This document shows positions 15,586 to 25,436 of a stretch of 39,611 nucleotides of DNA, in pieces. Position numbers and translations under genes: made by a program. Below the pieces are notes generated by a model. The model was not told the DNA's origin and did no database searches. It saw only the letters and a list, made by a program, of their open reading frames with translations. Numbering within the stretch: position 1 is the first letter of the stretch; the number at the start of each line of letters is the position of its first letter. Source of the stretch: CADEEN01 sp035716845 (GTDB lineage: Bacteria > Pseudomonadota > Gammaproteobacteria > Burkholderiales > Burkholderiaceae_C); assembly GCA_035716845.1 (NCBI GenBank), contig DASTJE010000031.1:1-39611 (forward strand), written 5' to 3'.

Positions 15586-16227
15586 ATGAACCGACCCATC
15601 GACCCCTGCACGCGCCGTCGCGGTCTGCGCTGGGCGCTCGGGGCGGCGACCCTGGCCTTGCCGGCGCTGCACCGGGCGGCGCGTGCGCAGGTCGCGCGGC
15701 GCGCCACGCCGGCCCAGACCGAGGGGCCGTTCTACCCCGTCGCCCTGCCGCCCGATACCGACTTCGACCTGCTGGTGCAGGGTACCCAGCGCTACGCCAA
15801 GGGGCGTGCGGCCTGGGTCGAGGGCACGCTCACCGACCTGGAGGGGCGTGCCCTCGCGGGCGCGTCGGTCGAGATCTGGCAGTGCGATGGCGACGGCCAC
15901 TACCACCACCCGGGCGACGGCGGGCGCGCCGACCCGGCGTTCCAGGGCTTCGGGCGCGTGGCGGTCGGTGCCGACGGGCGCTGGCGCTTCCGCACGATGC
16001 GCCCGGTGGCCTACGGGAGCCGCACGCCGCACATCCACCTCAAGGTGAAGCTCGGGCGCCACGAACTGCTGACGACCCAGCTCTACGTCGAGGGCGATCC
16101 GGGCAACCAGCGCGACTTCCTCTGGCAGCGCCTGTCGCCAGAGGATCGCGCGGCGCTCACCGCACCGTTCACCCCTGCCGCCAACGGCCACCTGCAGGCG
16201 CGCTACGCGCTGTCCGTCCAGGCCTGA
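15586..16227 (+). CDS. Tat-exported intradiol ring-cleavage dioxygenase
   Basis: 213 residues. The N-terminus has a twin-arginine signal (TRRRGLRWALGAATLALPAL, cleavage near ARAQ). The mature part matches the intradiol dioxygenase fold: TEGPFYP at 45-51, the beta-sandwich, and the four ferric ligands of protocatechuate 3,4-dioxygenase-like enzymes as Tyr106 (GHYHH), Tyr143 (VAYGS), His149 and His151 (PHIHL). The expected reaction is cleavage of a catechol between its hydroxyls. The real substrate is unknown; single-subunit exported relatives are common and poorly studied. A strong AAGGAG site precedes the ATG. It lies 39 nt after the pseudouridine synthase and 19 nt before an SDR, but no other aromatic-degradation gene is near. 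Confidence 0.85.
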   Translation: MNRPIDPCTRRRGLRWALGAATLALPALHRAARAQVARRATPAQTEGPFYPVALPPDTDFDLLVQGTQRYAKGRAAWVEGTLTDLEGRALAGASVEIWQCDGDGHYHHPGDGGRADPAFQGFGRVAVGADGRWRFRTMRPVAYGSRTPHIHLKVKLGRHELLTTQLYVEGDPGNQRDFLWQRLSPEDRAALTAPFTPAANGHLQARYALSVQA

Positions 16228-16246
16228 CCACGTCGCGAGGTCTTCC

Positions 16247-16987
16247 ATGCATGCATCGTCCAGCCTGTACATCGTCACCGGCGCCTCGCGCGGACTCGGT
16301 CGTGCGCTGAGCGAGCAGCTCGCGGCCAACGGCGCGACCGTGCTCGGGCTGTCGCGCACGGCGCCGCCCGGCCCACCCGGCCTGGAGCAGTGGGCCGTCG
16401 ACCTGGGCGACCCGGTGCCGGTGGGCCAGCGCCTGCGGCAATGGCTGTCGGCGTTCGCGCCGGATCGCTGGAGCGAGGCCACGCTGATCAACAACGCCGC
16501 CCTCATCACGGCACCGGCGCCGCTTTCGGACACGCCCTTGTCGGCGCTGTCGACGGCCGCGCGCGTGGGGCTGGAAGCGCCATTGGTGCTGAGCGCGGCC
16601 TTTCTCGATGCGACGCGCGGCTGGGCCGGTGTGCGGCGCGTGCTGCACGTCTCGTCGGGCCTCGGCCGCCGGGCCATGGCCTCGGCCGCGGCGTACTGCG
16701 CGGTCAAGGCGGGGCTGGACCACCTGGCGCGCGCCCAGGCACTCGAGGAGGCCCTGCGGCCCCACGGCGCCCGCGTGTGCTCGCTGGCCCCGGGCGTGAT
16801 CGACACCGACATGCAGGTGCAGCTGCGCGGCGCCGACGCGGAGGACTTTCCCGATGTCGAGGTGTTCCGGCAGATGAAGTCCGGCGGTCGGCTCGACAGC
16901 CCGGCCACCGCGGCGGCCAAGCTGCTGGCCTACCTGCAGCGGACGGACTTCGGCGCCAAGGCGGTGGGCGACGTGCGCGAGCCGTGA
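16247..16987 (+). CDS. Short-chain dehydrogenase/reductase
   Basis: 246 residues, a classical SDR. It has the Rossmann nucleotide motif TGASRGLG at 11-18, NNAA at 82-85, a catalytic Ser in VSSG (136-137) and Tyr150/Lys154 in YCAVK. SRT at 36-38, after the second beta strand, is consistent with NADPH preference. The overall pattern is closest to the benzil reductase/sepiapterin reductase-like branch (YueD-type), but substrate is not predictable. It follows the dioxygenase by 19 nt with a GAGG site, so the two may be co-expressed. It converges on the small membrane-protein gene with a 19-nt GC-rich gap. Confidence 0.85.
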   Translation: MHASSSLYIVTGASRGLGRALSEQLAANGATVLGLSRTAPPGPPGLEQWAVDLGDPVPVGQRLRQWLSAFAPDRWSEATLINNAALITAPAPLSDTPLSALSTAARVGLEAPLVLSAAFLDATRGWAGVRRVLHVSSGLGRRAMASAAAYCAVKAGLDHLARAQALEEALRPHGARVCSLAPGVIDTDMQVQLRGADAEDFPDVEVFRQMKSGGRLDSPATAAAKLLAYLQRTDFGAKAVGDVREP

Positions 16988-17006
16988 CGGCGCGCCGGCG
17001 CCGGCG

Positions 17007-17507
17007 TCACCGCCGGGCGGCGAGCGCGCGCACGATCAGCACGCCGCCGACGACCAGGAAGACACCGCCGACCCAGCGGCCCGTGCCTTCGTCGGCACGC
17101 CAGTCCGCAAGCACCTGCTCGTAGCGGCGTTCGAAGCGGCCCGCAACCGACAGCTCGTAGACCGTGTACAGGGCAGTGTCCTCGCCGACCGGTGTCCATG
17201 GGGCGGACGGATCGAAGTGCACGGTCACCATCGGACCCGCGGCGTCGCGCAGCGCGTCGTGCACACGGCCCATCTCGCCGGCCTTGGACAGGTAGCGGAA
17301 CGTGCGCTCGTCGCCCGCGAGCCGCAGGCGCAGCGCGCTGCGCCCGCGATGCAGCTCCTTGACGGCGCCGCTGTGCACGGCCAGGGACTCGCGCGCCGGA
17401 AGGACGACGTCCTCGTCGACCATCCAGCTCACGGCGAGGCCGAACAGCGCGCTGGCGATGCCCAGAGGCAGCAGCGCGCGGGCGGAACGGCGCGACGACG
17501 GCGTCAT
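17007..17507 (-). CDS. Hypothetical membrane protein with two membrane segments
   Basis: 166 residues. I do not recognise a named family with confidence. A basic N-terminus is followed by one membrane segment at about residues 12-29, then an extracytoplasmic-looking domain of about 100 residues (LHRGRSALRLRLAGDERTFRYLSKAGEM, VTVHFDPSAPWTPVGEDTALYTVYELSVAG), and a second membrane segment at about 143-161 ending AARR. The layout and the ALYTVYEL block recall DUF3592-like proteins, but this is only a guess. It starts 5 nt after the stop of the YbdK-type ligase gene and is the last gene of that three-gene minus-strand cluster. A GTG slightly upstream is an alternative start. Confidence 0.65.
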   Translation of the reverse strand: MTPSSRRSARALLPLGIASALFGLAVSWMVDEDVVLPARESLAVHSGAVKELHRGRSALRLRLAGDERTFRYLSKAGEMGRVHDALRDAAGPMVTVHFDPSAPWTPVGEDTALYTVYELSVAGRFERRYEQVLADWRADEGTGRWVGGVFLVVGGVLIVRALAARR

Positions 17508-17512
17508 GCGCG

Positions 17513-18658
17513 TCACCCGCGCGCCGCGTCGTGGTCCGAGCGCCTCTCGAACCGCTCGCACTGCCGGCGCACCACTTCCGGCAGGTACTGCTCGCGCTGC
17601 TGCTGCATGCGCAGCCAGGCCGCGTCGCCGCCCACCGGATCGTCGAGCAGTGCCCGCAGTTCGGCCAGGCCGCGCTCGGCATGCAGCTCGATCGCGTGCA
17701 TCTCCACGGCGGCCAGGGTGTCGCGGATCAGCGCGCGCAGCGGCCGGTGCTCGGCGGTGCGCGGATCGACCACCTCGCCGTCGAGGCCGAAGCGGCAGGC
17801 CTGGAAGCGGTTGTAGGTGTAGGCGAGGTAGTCGTCCTCGTGCGGCTCGATCGGGCGCTCCTTGACCAGCCAGCGCGCCACGCACTGCAGGTAGGCGGCG
17901 ATGCCCGCGGCGCGCTCGATCGTCAGCGGCGTGTCCATCACGCGCACCTCGACCGTGCCGTACTCGGGCTTGGGGCGGATGTCCCAGTAGAAGTCCTTCA
18001 TCGAGGCCACCACGCCGGTGCGGCGCATCTTCTCGAAGTAGACCTTGAAGTCGTCCCAGCGCAGCACGAAGGGCGCACGCCCCGACAACGGGAAGGCGAA
18101 CACCGAGTTCAGGCGCGCCGAGTGGAATCCGGTGTCGGTGCCCTGCACGTAGGGCGAGGACGCGGACAGCGCGATCGCATGCGGCACGAAGCGGCTGAGC
18201 GCGTGCAGCAGCCACAGCGCCTCGTCGGGGCCGGTGCAGCCGATGTGCACGTGCTGGCCGAACACCGTGAACTGCTTGCTCAGGTAGCCGTAGAGCTGCG
18301 ACACCTGGCGAAATCGTGGCGTGTCGAAGATGCGGCGCCGGCTCCAGTCCTGGAAGGCGTGCGTGCCGCCGCCGGCCAGCGCGAGGTTGAGCTTGCCTGC
18401 GTCCTCCACCAGGGCGTCGCGCACCTCGCGCAGCTGCTCGATCACGTCGCGCCAGCGTTCGCACACGCCGGTGGACAGCTCGATCATCGAACTGGTGATC
18501 TCGGGCTTGACGTCGGCGGCGAGCTTGCGGCGCCCGGTCAGGCGCAGCAGGTCCTGCGCGCCGGGCGCGAGGTCGTAGTCGTGCCGGCTGACGATCTGCA
18601 GCTCGAGCTCGACGCCGAGCGTGAAGGCGCGCGAGGGCGCAAAGCTCTCCAGGCTCAT
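17513..18658 (-). CDS. YbdK-type carboxylate-amine ligase (glutamate-cysteine ligase 2 family)
   Basis: 381 residues, the usual length of the YbdK group. The GCS2 fold is recognised from FTLGVELELQIV (glutamate/ATP site), KPEITSSMIELSTGVC, GGGTHAF, QLYGYLSKQFTVFGQHVHIGCTG, RLNSVFAFPLSGRAPFVLRW, DFYWDIRPKPEYGTVEVRVMDTPLT and YTYNRFQACRFGL. E. coli YbdK has only weak glutamate-cysteine ligase activity in vitro, so the true reaction is open; a peptide-like ATP-dependent ligation is expected. Its ATG overlaps the antiporter stop (ATGA), so the two are translationally coupled. The start choice rests on this overlap and on homologous N-termini. Confidence 0.9.
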   Translation of the reverse strand: MSLESFAPSRAFTLGVELELQIVSRHDYDLAPGAQDLLRLTGRRKLAADVKPEITSSMIELSTGVCERWRDVIEQLREVRDALVEDAGKLNLALAGGGTHAFQDWSRRRIFDTPRFRQVSQLYGYLSKQFTVFGQHVHIGCTGPDEALWLLHALSRFVPHAIALSASSPYVQGTDTGFHSARLNSVFAFPLSGRAPFVLRWDDFKVYFEKMRRTGVVASMKDFYWDIRPKPEYGTVEVRVMDTPLTIERAAGIAAYLQCVARWLVKERPIEPHEDDYLAYTYNRFQACRFGLDGEVVDPRTAEHRPLRALIRDTLAAVEMHAIELHAERGLAELRALLDDPVGGDAAWLRMQQQREQYLPEVVRRQCERFERRSDHDAARG

Positions 18659-19881
18659 CGCGCGCCGTGCCCGCGCGGGGGCAGGTCGACTTCGCCGGCC
18701 GTGCGCAGGCTGGCCATCACCGCCAGCGGGGCGAGCAGTTCGAGCATCGCCAGCGCGGCCAGCAGCACCGGCATCAGCGTGCCGCCGATGGCCGGGTGAC
18801 GCGCCGTGAAGTCCAGTGCCAGCACCCAGGCGGTGGCCGACAGCGGCAGCAGGCCGGTGGCCAGGCAGGCGGCCTGGCCGAAGCCCAGGCCGCTCGGTCG
18901 CGCCAGCGCGATCACCGCGGCCGCCTTGGCGAGCAGCCGCGCGAGCACCAGGCCGGCCGCCGGCAGCGCGGCCTGCGCGAGCACCTGCGGCGTCCACGCC
19001 GAGGCGACGGCCACGAACATCACCAGCACCAGCACCCCGCCCGCGCTGCCGAAATGGCGCGGCCAGATCCAGGGGCGCTCGCTGCGGTTGGCGAGCCAGA
19101 TGCCCGCCAGCAGGGGCACCAGCAGCGACGACAGCTGCAGCGTCTTGGCCACCACCAGCGCGAGCAGCACGGCGGCCAGCAGCAGCACCACGGAATTGTC
19201 TTCGCGCAGGTCGAAGCGCCTCGCGATGAGGGCCAGCCCTTCGCCGAGCGCGGCGCCGAGCAGGATGGAGCCGCAGAACGAGAACAGCACCGGCGACAGC
19301 GCGTCGAGCCAGGTGCGCGGGTCGGACAGCAGCCAGCCCGCCGACAGCAGCTTCATCGCCAGCACGGCGTACAGCGTGTTGAGGGCGGCCAGCGCCAGCA
19401 GCCGCTCGGTGACCTGGCCGGCGGCGTGCAACTCGCCGACCACGCGTTGCAGCACCGCGGGCGACACGCACACGGCGACGATGGCCAAGGGGGCGCAGGC
19501 CTCGGCGGCGATGCCCAAGGAGCGCAGTGCCGCGTACACCGCGATGCCGGTGAGCAGCGACTCGGCGACGCTGGTGGCCAGCAACCAGGGGTTGCGTGCC
19601 AGCCAGCGCAGCTTCAATCGTGCGCCCGCCTCGAACAGCAGCAGCGCCAGCGCGCCGTCGATGGCCACGCGCAGTGCAGGTTCGTCGCCGTCCGCGCCGC
19701 GTCCGCTGAGCGCGAGCGCGGCGCCCACCAGCACGTAGCCGATCAGGCGCGGCCAGCGCAGGATGCGCCAGACCGCTTCGCCCAGCAGCGCCGCGGCGAG
19801 CGCCAGCACGGTGGCGCCCAGCAGCGTGTCGGGTTGCAGCGTCCAGGGCGTGGTGATGAGCGACCACAGCGCGTCGGTCAT
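18655..19881 (-). CDS. Cation:proton antiporter, CPA2-like
   Basis: 408 residues with about 12 membrane segments, resembling the Na+/H+ exchanger domain of CPA2/KefB-type antiporters. Recognisable stretches are LRWPRLIGYVLVGAALALSG, IDGALALLLFEAGARLKLRWL (the conserved [LF]-F-x-x-G-x2-[LMF] region) and ATGLLPLSATAWVLALDF near the C-terminus. The C-terminal RCK/TrkA-N nucleotide-binding domain of full KefB/KefC is absent. The expected role is exchange of K+ or Na+ for protons at the inner membrane. KefC is gated by glutathione; here the coupled gene is a glutamate-cysteine-ligase-like enzyme, which is suggestive only. A strong intrinsic terminator lies about 100 nt upstream of its start. Confidence 0.82.
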   Translation of the reverse strand: MTDALWSLITTPWTLQPDTLLGATVLALAAALLGEAVWRILRWPRLIGYVLVGAALALSGRGADGDEPALRVAIDGALALLLFEAGARLKLRWLARNPWLLATSVAESLLTGIAVYAALRSLGIAAEACAPLAIVAVCVSPAVLQRVVGELHAAGQVTERLLALAALNTLYAVLAMKLLSAGWLLSDPRTWLDALSPVLFSFCGSILLGAALGEGLALIARRFDLREDNSVVLLLAAVLLALVVAKTLQLSSLLVPLLAGIWLANRSERPWIWPRHFGSAGGVLVLVMFVAVASAWTPQVLAQAALPAAGLVLARLLAKAAAVIALARPSGLGFGQAACLATGLLPLSATAWVLALDFTARHPAIGGTLMPVLLAALAMLELLAPLAVMASLRTAGEVDLPPRGHGAR

Positions 19882-19984
19882 GGTCGGCGTTCCTCCATCC
19901 AGAAGGGGTGCATGCTGCGCCCGGATTGCCGCAGGCCTGTTTCACGACGCAACGCTGCACATGGCATGACCCGCGGCGGCGTCG

Positions 19985-20014
19985 AAAAAAAGAACCCCAC
20001 GGGAAGTGGGGTTC
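19985..20014 (-). terminator. Strong intrinsic terminator on the minus strand
   Basis: On the minus strand a 9-bp perfect stem (GAACCCCAC, loop TTCCC, GTGGGGTTC) is followed at once by seven T residues. It lies about 110 nt after the S10 peptidase stop and 104 nt before the antiporter ATG. It should end the S10 transcript, or act as an attenuator for the antiporter-YbdK cluster if a promoter lies between 20014 and 20121. Confidence 0.85.
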
Positions 20015-20060
20015 GAAAGACTCCTGACCGCCAGGCTGCCACGCCCGCCGGTGCATCGAG

Positions 20061-20126
20061 CATAGGCCCCCACGTGGGTTCCTGCATAGGGGCAAGCGCG
20101 GAGGAACTTTTCGGCCGTGGCCTATG
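20061..20126 (-). other. Nested inverted repeats: possible structured 3' UTR, sRNA or leader
   Basis: Between the S10 stop codon and the terminator, CATAGGCC (20061-20068) is the exact reverse complement of GGCCTATG (20119-20126). Nested inside, GTTCCT (20078-20083) pairs with AGGAAC (20102-20107). CCCACGTGGG near 20069-20078 is itself a palindrome and could extend the outer stem. The outer arm overlaps the S10 stop codon. With the terminator at 19985-20014 this makes a compact folded RNA of about 140 nt on the minus strand. It matches no RNA family that I recognise (checked by eye against 6S, SRP and common riboswitch cores). The 104 nt from the terminator to the antiporter start show no further clear signal. 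Confidence 0.45.
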
Positions 20127-21621
20127 ACACAGTGCCGGCGACCCAGGACCCCAGGTCGCGCGCGAGCTTCTCCAGGTCGGCCTGGCGCGTGTACATCATG
20201 TGTCCTGCGTCGTAGTAGTGGTGCTCCACCCGCGCCAGCACGTCGGCCGTCAGGTCGAGCTGCGCCAACGACCAGTCGGTCGCGCTATAGGGTGTGCCCA
20301 GGTCATAGCGTCCGCTGGCGACCAGCACGCGCAGGTGAGGGTTGCGCCGCATCGCCCGTGCCAGGTCGTCGCTGGTGGTGGCGTAGGCGTTGCCCTTGGC
20401 ATCGCCGCGGTTCCAGTTCCAGGCCTTGTGCGCCTCGATCGACAGCAGCTCGTAGCGGTCGGGCAAGGCCATGCCGAGCTGCTCGCCGTAATAGGCGAGC
20501 GCAGCCATGGCATAGGGCGCCGCGATGGCCTCGATGCCGGGGTCGAAGGCGAACTCGCGGTCGCGCTTGGCCGGCATCGGCCCGGTGGCGCGGGCGTCGA
20601 GTCGGCCCACCTGGCGCCCCTCGTCGCGCAGCAGCTCGAAGAAGAACTCGAAGTCGCTCACGCGCAGGTTGCGCTCCTCGACCAGCGCGCGCGGCAGGCC
20701 CGTCAGCTCGGCCAGCCGCCGTGCGACCCGCGCGCGGCGGTCGTGGCTCAGGCCGGCGCCGGCGTGCAGTGCCGCAAGGTAGTCTTCCTGCACGAAGGCC
20801 TCGGCCGCCGCGCGGGCCGCCTCGGGCGAGGCGGCGGGCGCGCCCCTGAGGCGGCCGTGGAACTGCGCGACGTTGGCGAACGCCGGCACGAACAGAGAGT
20901 AGGGCAGCAGGTTCTTCGGACCGAAGAAGATCGAGACCAGGTCCATCGCGCAGGACACCAGCACCAGCCCCGACAGCGCGACCCCCGCCGACAGCAGCGC
21001 ATCGGCGAGCGCGGCGCCGCGCGTCGTGCCGTAGCTCTCGCCGGCGAGATACACCGCCGAGCCCCAGCGCTTGTGGCGCGTGAGCCAGGCGCGCACGCCC
21101 TCGGTGAGCGCCTCGACGTCGCCGTCGACCGACAGCATCTTCTTGCGCGTTTCCTCGCCGTCGGTCAGCGACCAGCCGGTGTGCGGCGGGTCGACGAACA
21201 CGAGGTCGAAGTGCGCGAGCCAGGTCAGCGGGTTGTCGACCACCGCATAGGGCGGCGCCGGCATCGACGCGTCGTCGGGCACGACCACGCGCTTGGGGCC
21301 GAGCGCGCCCAGGTGCAGCCACACCGACGACGAGCCGGGGCCGCCGTTGAAGGCGAAGCACACCGGCCGCGGGCCGGCCGCCGCCGTGGCGCGATAGGAG
21401 ATCATGAACAGCGCGGCACGCGGGTCGCCGCGCTGCTCGCCGAAGGCGGTCTCGACCACCGGCACGAATTCGGCGGTGGCCTCGTAGTCGAGCGAGCGGC
21501 CGTCGGCCAGCGCGACGCTGCCGCTGCTCACGGCCGGGCTCAGGGCCAGGCGCGCCTCGACTTGTTCGCGCTCGCGCTTCTTCTTGCCGTCCTTGCTGTC
21601 GTCTTGGGGGGTGTCGGGCAT
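20122..21621 (-). CDS. S10 family serine carboxypeptidase-like protein
   Basis: 499 residues from the ATG at 21621. The alpha/beta-hydrolase fold of peptidase family S10 is clear: FAFNGGPGSSSVWLHLG (oxyanion region, 90-106), FVDPPHTGWS, the nucleophile Ser196 in GESYG, Asp440 in SGRYDLGTP and His474 in DAGHMMY. Family members remove C-terminal residues from peptides at acidic pH. No signal peptide is seen at this start: residues 7-24 are highly charged (DDSKDGKKKREREQVE), so a cytoplasmic location is inferred, which is unusual for S10 enzymes. The frame remains open upstream across the ygiQ start but has no export signal there either. It is divergent from ygiQ with about 64 nt between starts. 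Confidence 0.87.
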   Translation of the reverse strand: MPDTPQDDSKDGKKKREREQVEARLALSPAVSSGSVALADGRSLDYEATAEFVPVVETAFGEQRGDPRAALFMISYRATAAAGPRPVCFAFNGGPGSSSVWLHLGALGPKRVVVPDDASMPAPPYAVVDNPLTWLAHFDLVFVDPPHTGWSLTDGEETRKKMLSVDGDVEALTEGVRAWLTRHKRWGSAVYLAGESYGTTRGAALADALLSAGVALSGLVLVSCAMDLVSIFFGPKNLLPYSLFVPAFANVAQFHGRLRGAPAASPEAARAAAEAFVQEDYLAALHAGAGLSHDRRARVARRLAELTGLPRALVEERNLRVSDFEFFFELLRDEGRQVGRLDARATGPMPAKRDREFAFDPGIEAIAAPYAMAALAYYGEQLGMALPDRYELLSIEAHKAWNWNRGDAKGNAYATTSDDLARAMRRNPHLRVLVASGRYDLGTPYSATDWSLAQLDLTADVLARVEHHYYDAGHMMYTRQADLEKLARDLGSWVAGTVS

Positions 21622-21685
21622 GGCGTGGGGACTTGCGGCGCGACGCCGCAGGACTGAGTGGGCGAGCGCGGACAATACGCGATCC

Positions 21686-23989
<2,304 letters not shown>

Positions 23990-24051
23990 GCAAGGCCCAG
24001 GGGGCCTGCGGCGTAATCGGTGGTCTGCCACCACCGACCAGGGAGGGCCCG

Positions 24052-24729
24052 ATGCGCCGTTCCCGTACCGTTTTCCCGTTGTCCGTCGCTGCCGCGCTGC
24101 TGGCGGCCTGCGACACCACGCCGCCCGCGCCGCCGACCGGGCCGATGGGCTTCTTCGTCACCAGCGTCGGGCTCGGCGACGGCGGCAACCTCGGGGGGCT
24201 GGCCGGCGCGGACGCGCACTGCCAGAAGCTGGCCGCGGCGGCCGGCGCCGGTCACCGCACCTGGCGCGCCTATCTCAGCACCAGCTTCGCGCCCAACAAG
24301 CCGCCCGTGCATGCGCGCGATCGCATCGGCAAAGGGCCCTGGTTCAACGCGAAGGGTGTCCAGATCGCCCGCGACGTGGGCCACCTGCACAACGGCAACA
24401 ACATCAGCAAGAACACGGCGCTGACAGAGAAGGGCCAGCTGGTGAACGGTCGCGGCGACACGCCGACCATGCACGACATCCTCACGGGTTCGCGTGTCGA
24501 CGGCACGGCCTACGGTGTCTTCCCCGGGCAGCCCGACCAGACCTGCAGGGACTGGACGAGCAACAGCACGGGTTCGGCGATGCTCGGCCATCACGACCGC
24601 AACAGCCCCGATCCGGACAGTCCCTGGGGGAAGTCCTGGAACTCTTCGCACAACAGCAGAGGCTGCACGCCCGACGACCTCAAGTCGTCCGGCGGCGCGG
24701 GCCTGTTCTACTGCTTCGCCGCCGATTGA
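24052..24729 (+). CDS. Lipoprotein with DUF1554/C-type-lectin-like domain
   Basis: 225 residues. The signal peptide ends in a lipobox, LLAAC, with the lipidated Cys20 followed by Asp21, the residue that favours inner-membrane retention in enterobacteria. The mature part has FVTSVGLGDGGNLGGLAGADAHCQKLAAAAG, TWRAYLST, ARDRIGKGPWFNAKG, TCRDWTSN and a closing FYCFAAD. This pattern of GNLGGLAGADA-C, TW-AYLS, paired cysteines and a final YCF recalls the DUF1554/endostatin-like C-type lectin fold described for secreted proteins of Leptospira and others; the match is from memory. Ligand and role are unknown. A clear GGGAGG ribosome-binding site is present. It lies 62 nt after ygiQ and converges on the duplicated-domain gene; GGGCCC inverted repeats sit in that 27-nt gap. 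Confidence 0.75.
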   Translation: MRRSRTVFPLSVAAALLAACDTTPPAPPTGPMGFFVTSVGLGDGGNLGGLAGADAHCQKLAAAAGAGHRTWRAYLSTSFAPNKPPVHARDRIGKGPWFNAKGVQIARDVGHLHNGNNISKNTALTEKGQLVNGRGDTPTMHDILTGSRVDGTAYGVFPGQPDQTCRDWTSNSTGSAMLGHHDRNSPDPDSPWGKSWNSSHNSRGCTPDDLKSSGGAGLFYCFAAD

Positions 24730-24756
24730 CCGCGTGTCGCGCGGCGTCTGGGCCCC

Positions 24757-25407
24757 TCAGGGCCCGACGCTGGCGCCGAGCACGCGGCCGCTGCGCACAT
24801 CGACCGTGCAGCGGTAGCTGAAGTGCGTCAGCGGCTGTCCCGGCGCGGGCACCGCCGCCCCCTGGCCGGTGAGCACGACTTCACCCGGTGCGCCGGCGTC
24901 GAGTCGGCGCGCGCCCACGTTGAACTGAAGCTGCCCCAGTTGCGGCCAGCGCCGCTTGGCCTCGCTGGCCGCCGCGGCGTCGCACGCCTCGGGCGCAACA
25001 TGGCCGAGGTCGGGTTCGGCCGCGATGGGGCGCGGCGCGGGCGACGCGGCCGGCGCCGCAGGTGCCGCGGTGGCATCGCGCAGCACGATGCCCGTCACGC
25101 CGGCCGTCTTCAGGTTCACCATGCAGCTGTAGCTGAAGGCCTGAGGCGCCGCGCCGGCACTCTGGCCCGTGCCCTGGCCCGCGCGATAGCGCCCCTGGCC
25201 GCGCAGCGTCGCGTCGTCGCCGCTGCGGCTGCCTGGCTGCACCACCGGCGTATCGGCAAACGTGGCGTCGGCCATCGCGCCGCGCGCCTGGCGCAAGGTC
25301 TCGCGTGCCGCCTTTTCGCACGCGGCCACGGCCTCGGGCGACGGCGCCTGCGCGGCGGCAGGCGGGCCGAGCGCGAACCCGAGGGCGACGATGGCAAGGA
25401 GTCGCAT
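24757..25407 (-). CDS. Exported protein with an internally duplicated domain
   Basis: 216 residues. A Sec signal peptide covers about residues 1-21 (cleavage near AAAQA). The mature protein is two similar copies: residues 30-110 and 142-214, joined by an Ala/Pro linker. Each copy opens with a Cys in an Ala-rich helix (AACEKAARETL; EACDAAAASEAKRRW) and closes with FSY[SR]C-x-V, then three to seven residues and a final Gly (FSYSCMVNLKTAGVTG; FSYRCTVDVRSGRVLG). The two Cys in each copy probably form a disulfide in the periplasm. I do not recognise a named family. It is the third gene of the msrB-msrA cluster, 29 nt after msrA, which points to a role in the same compartment but does not prove a common job. 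Confidence 0.72.
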   Translation of the reverse strand: MRLLAIVALGFALGPPAAAQAPSPEAVAACEKAARETLRQARGAMADATFADTPVVQPGSRSGDDATLRGQGRYRAGQGTGQSAGAAPQAFSYSCMVNLKTAGVTGIVLRDATAAPAAPAASPAPRPIAAEPDLGHVAPEACDAAAASEAKRRWPQLGQLQFNVGARRLDAGAPGEVVLTGQGAAVPAPGQPLTHFSYRCTVDVRSGRVLGASVGP

Positions 25408-25436
25408 GCGCCCAGTGTAGGCGTCGGCGGCGTGCC

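Noticed and set aside
19878..20087. 69-codon minus-strand frame ending in the antiporter start codon (ATGA)
   Set aside because: It would run across the strong intrinsic terminator at 19985-20014 and has no recognisable sequence. The overlap is probably chance.
20015..20121. 6S RNA, SRP RNA or a known riboswitch in the S10-antiporter gap
   Set aside because: Conserved cores of these RNAs (for example the SRP GGAAGGAAGCAGC-like loop) are absent; only an unnamed structured region can be claimed.
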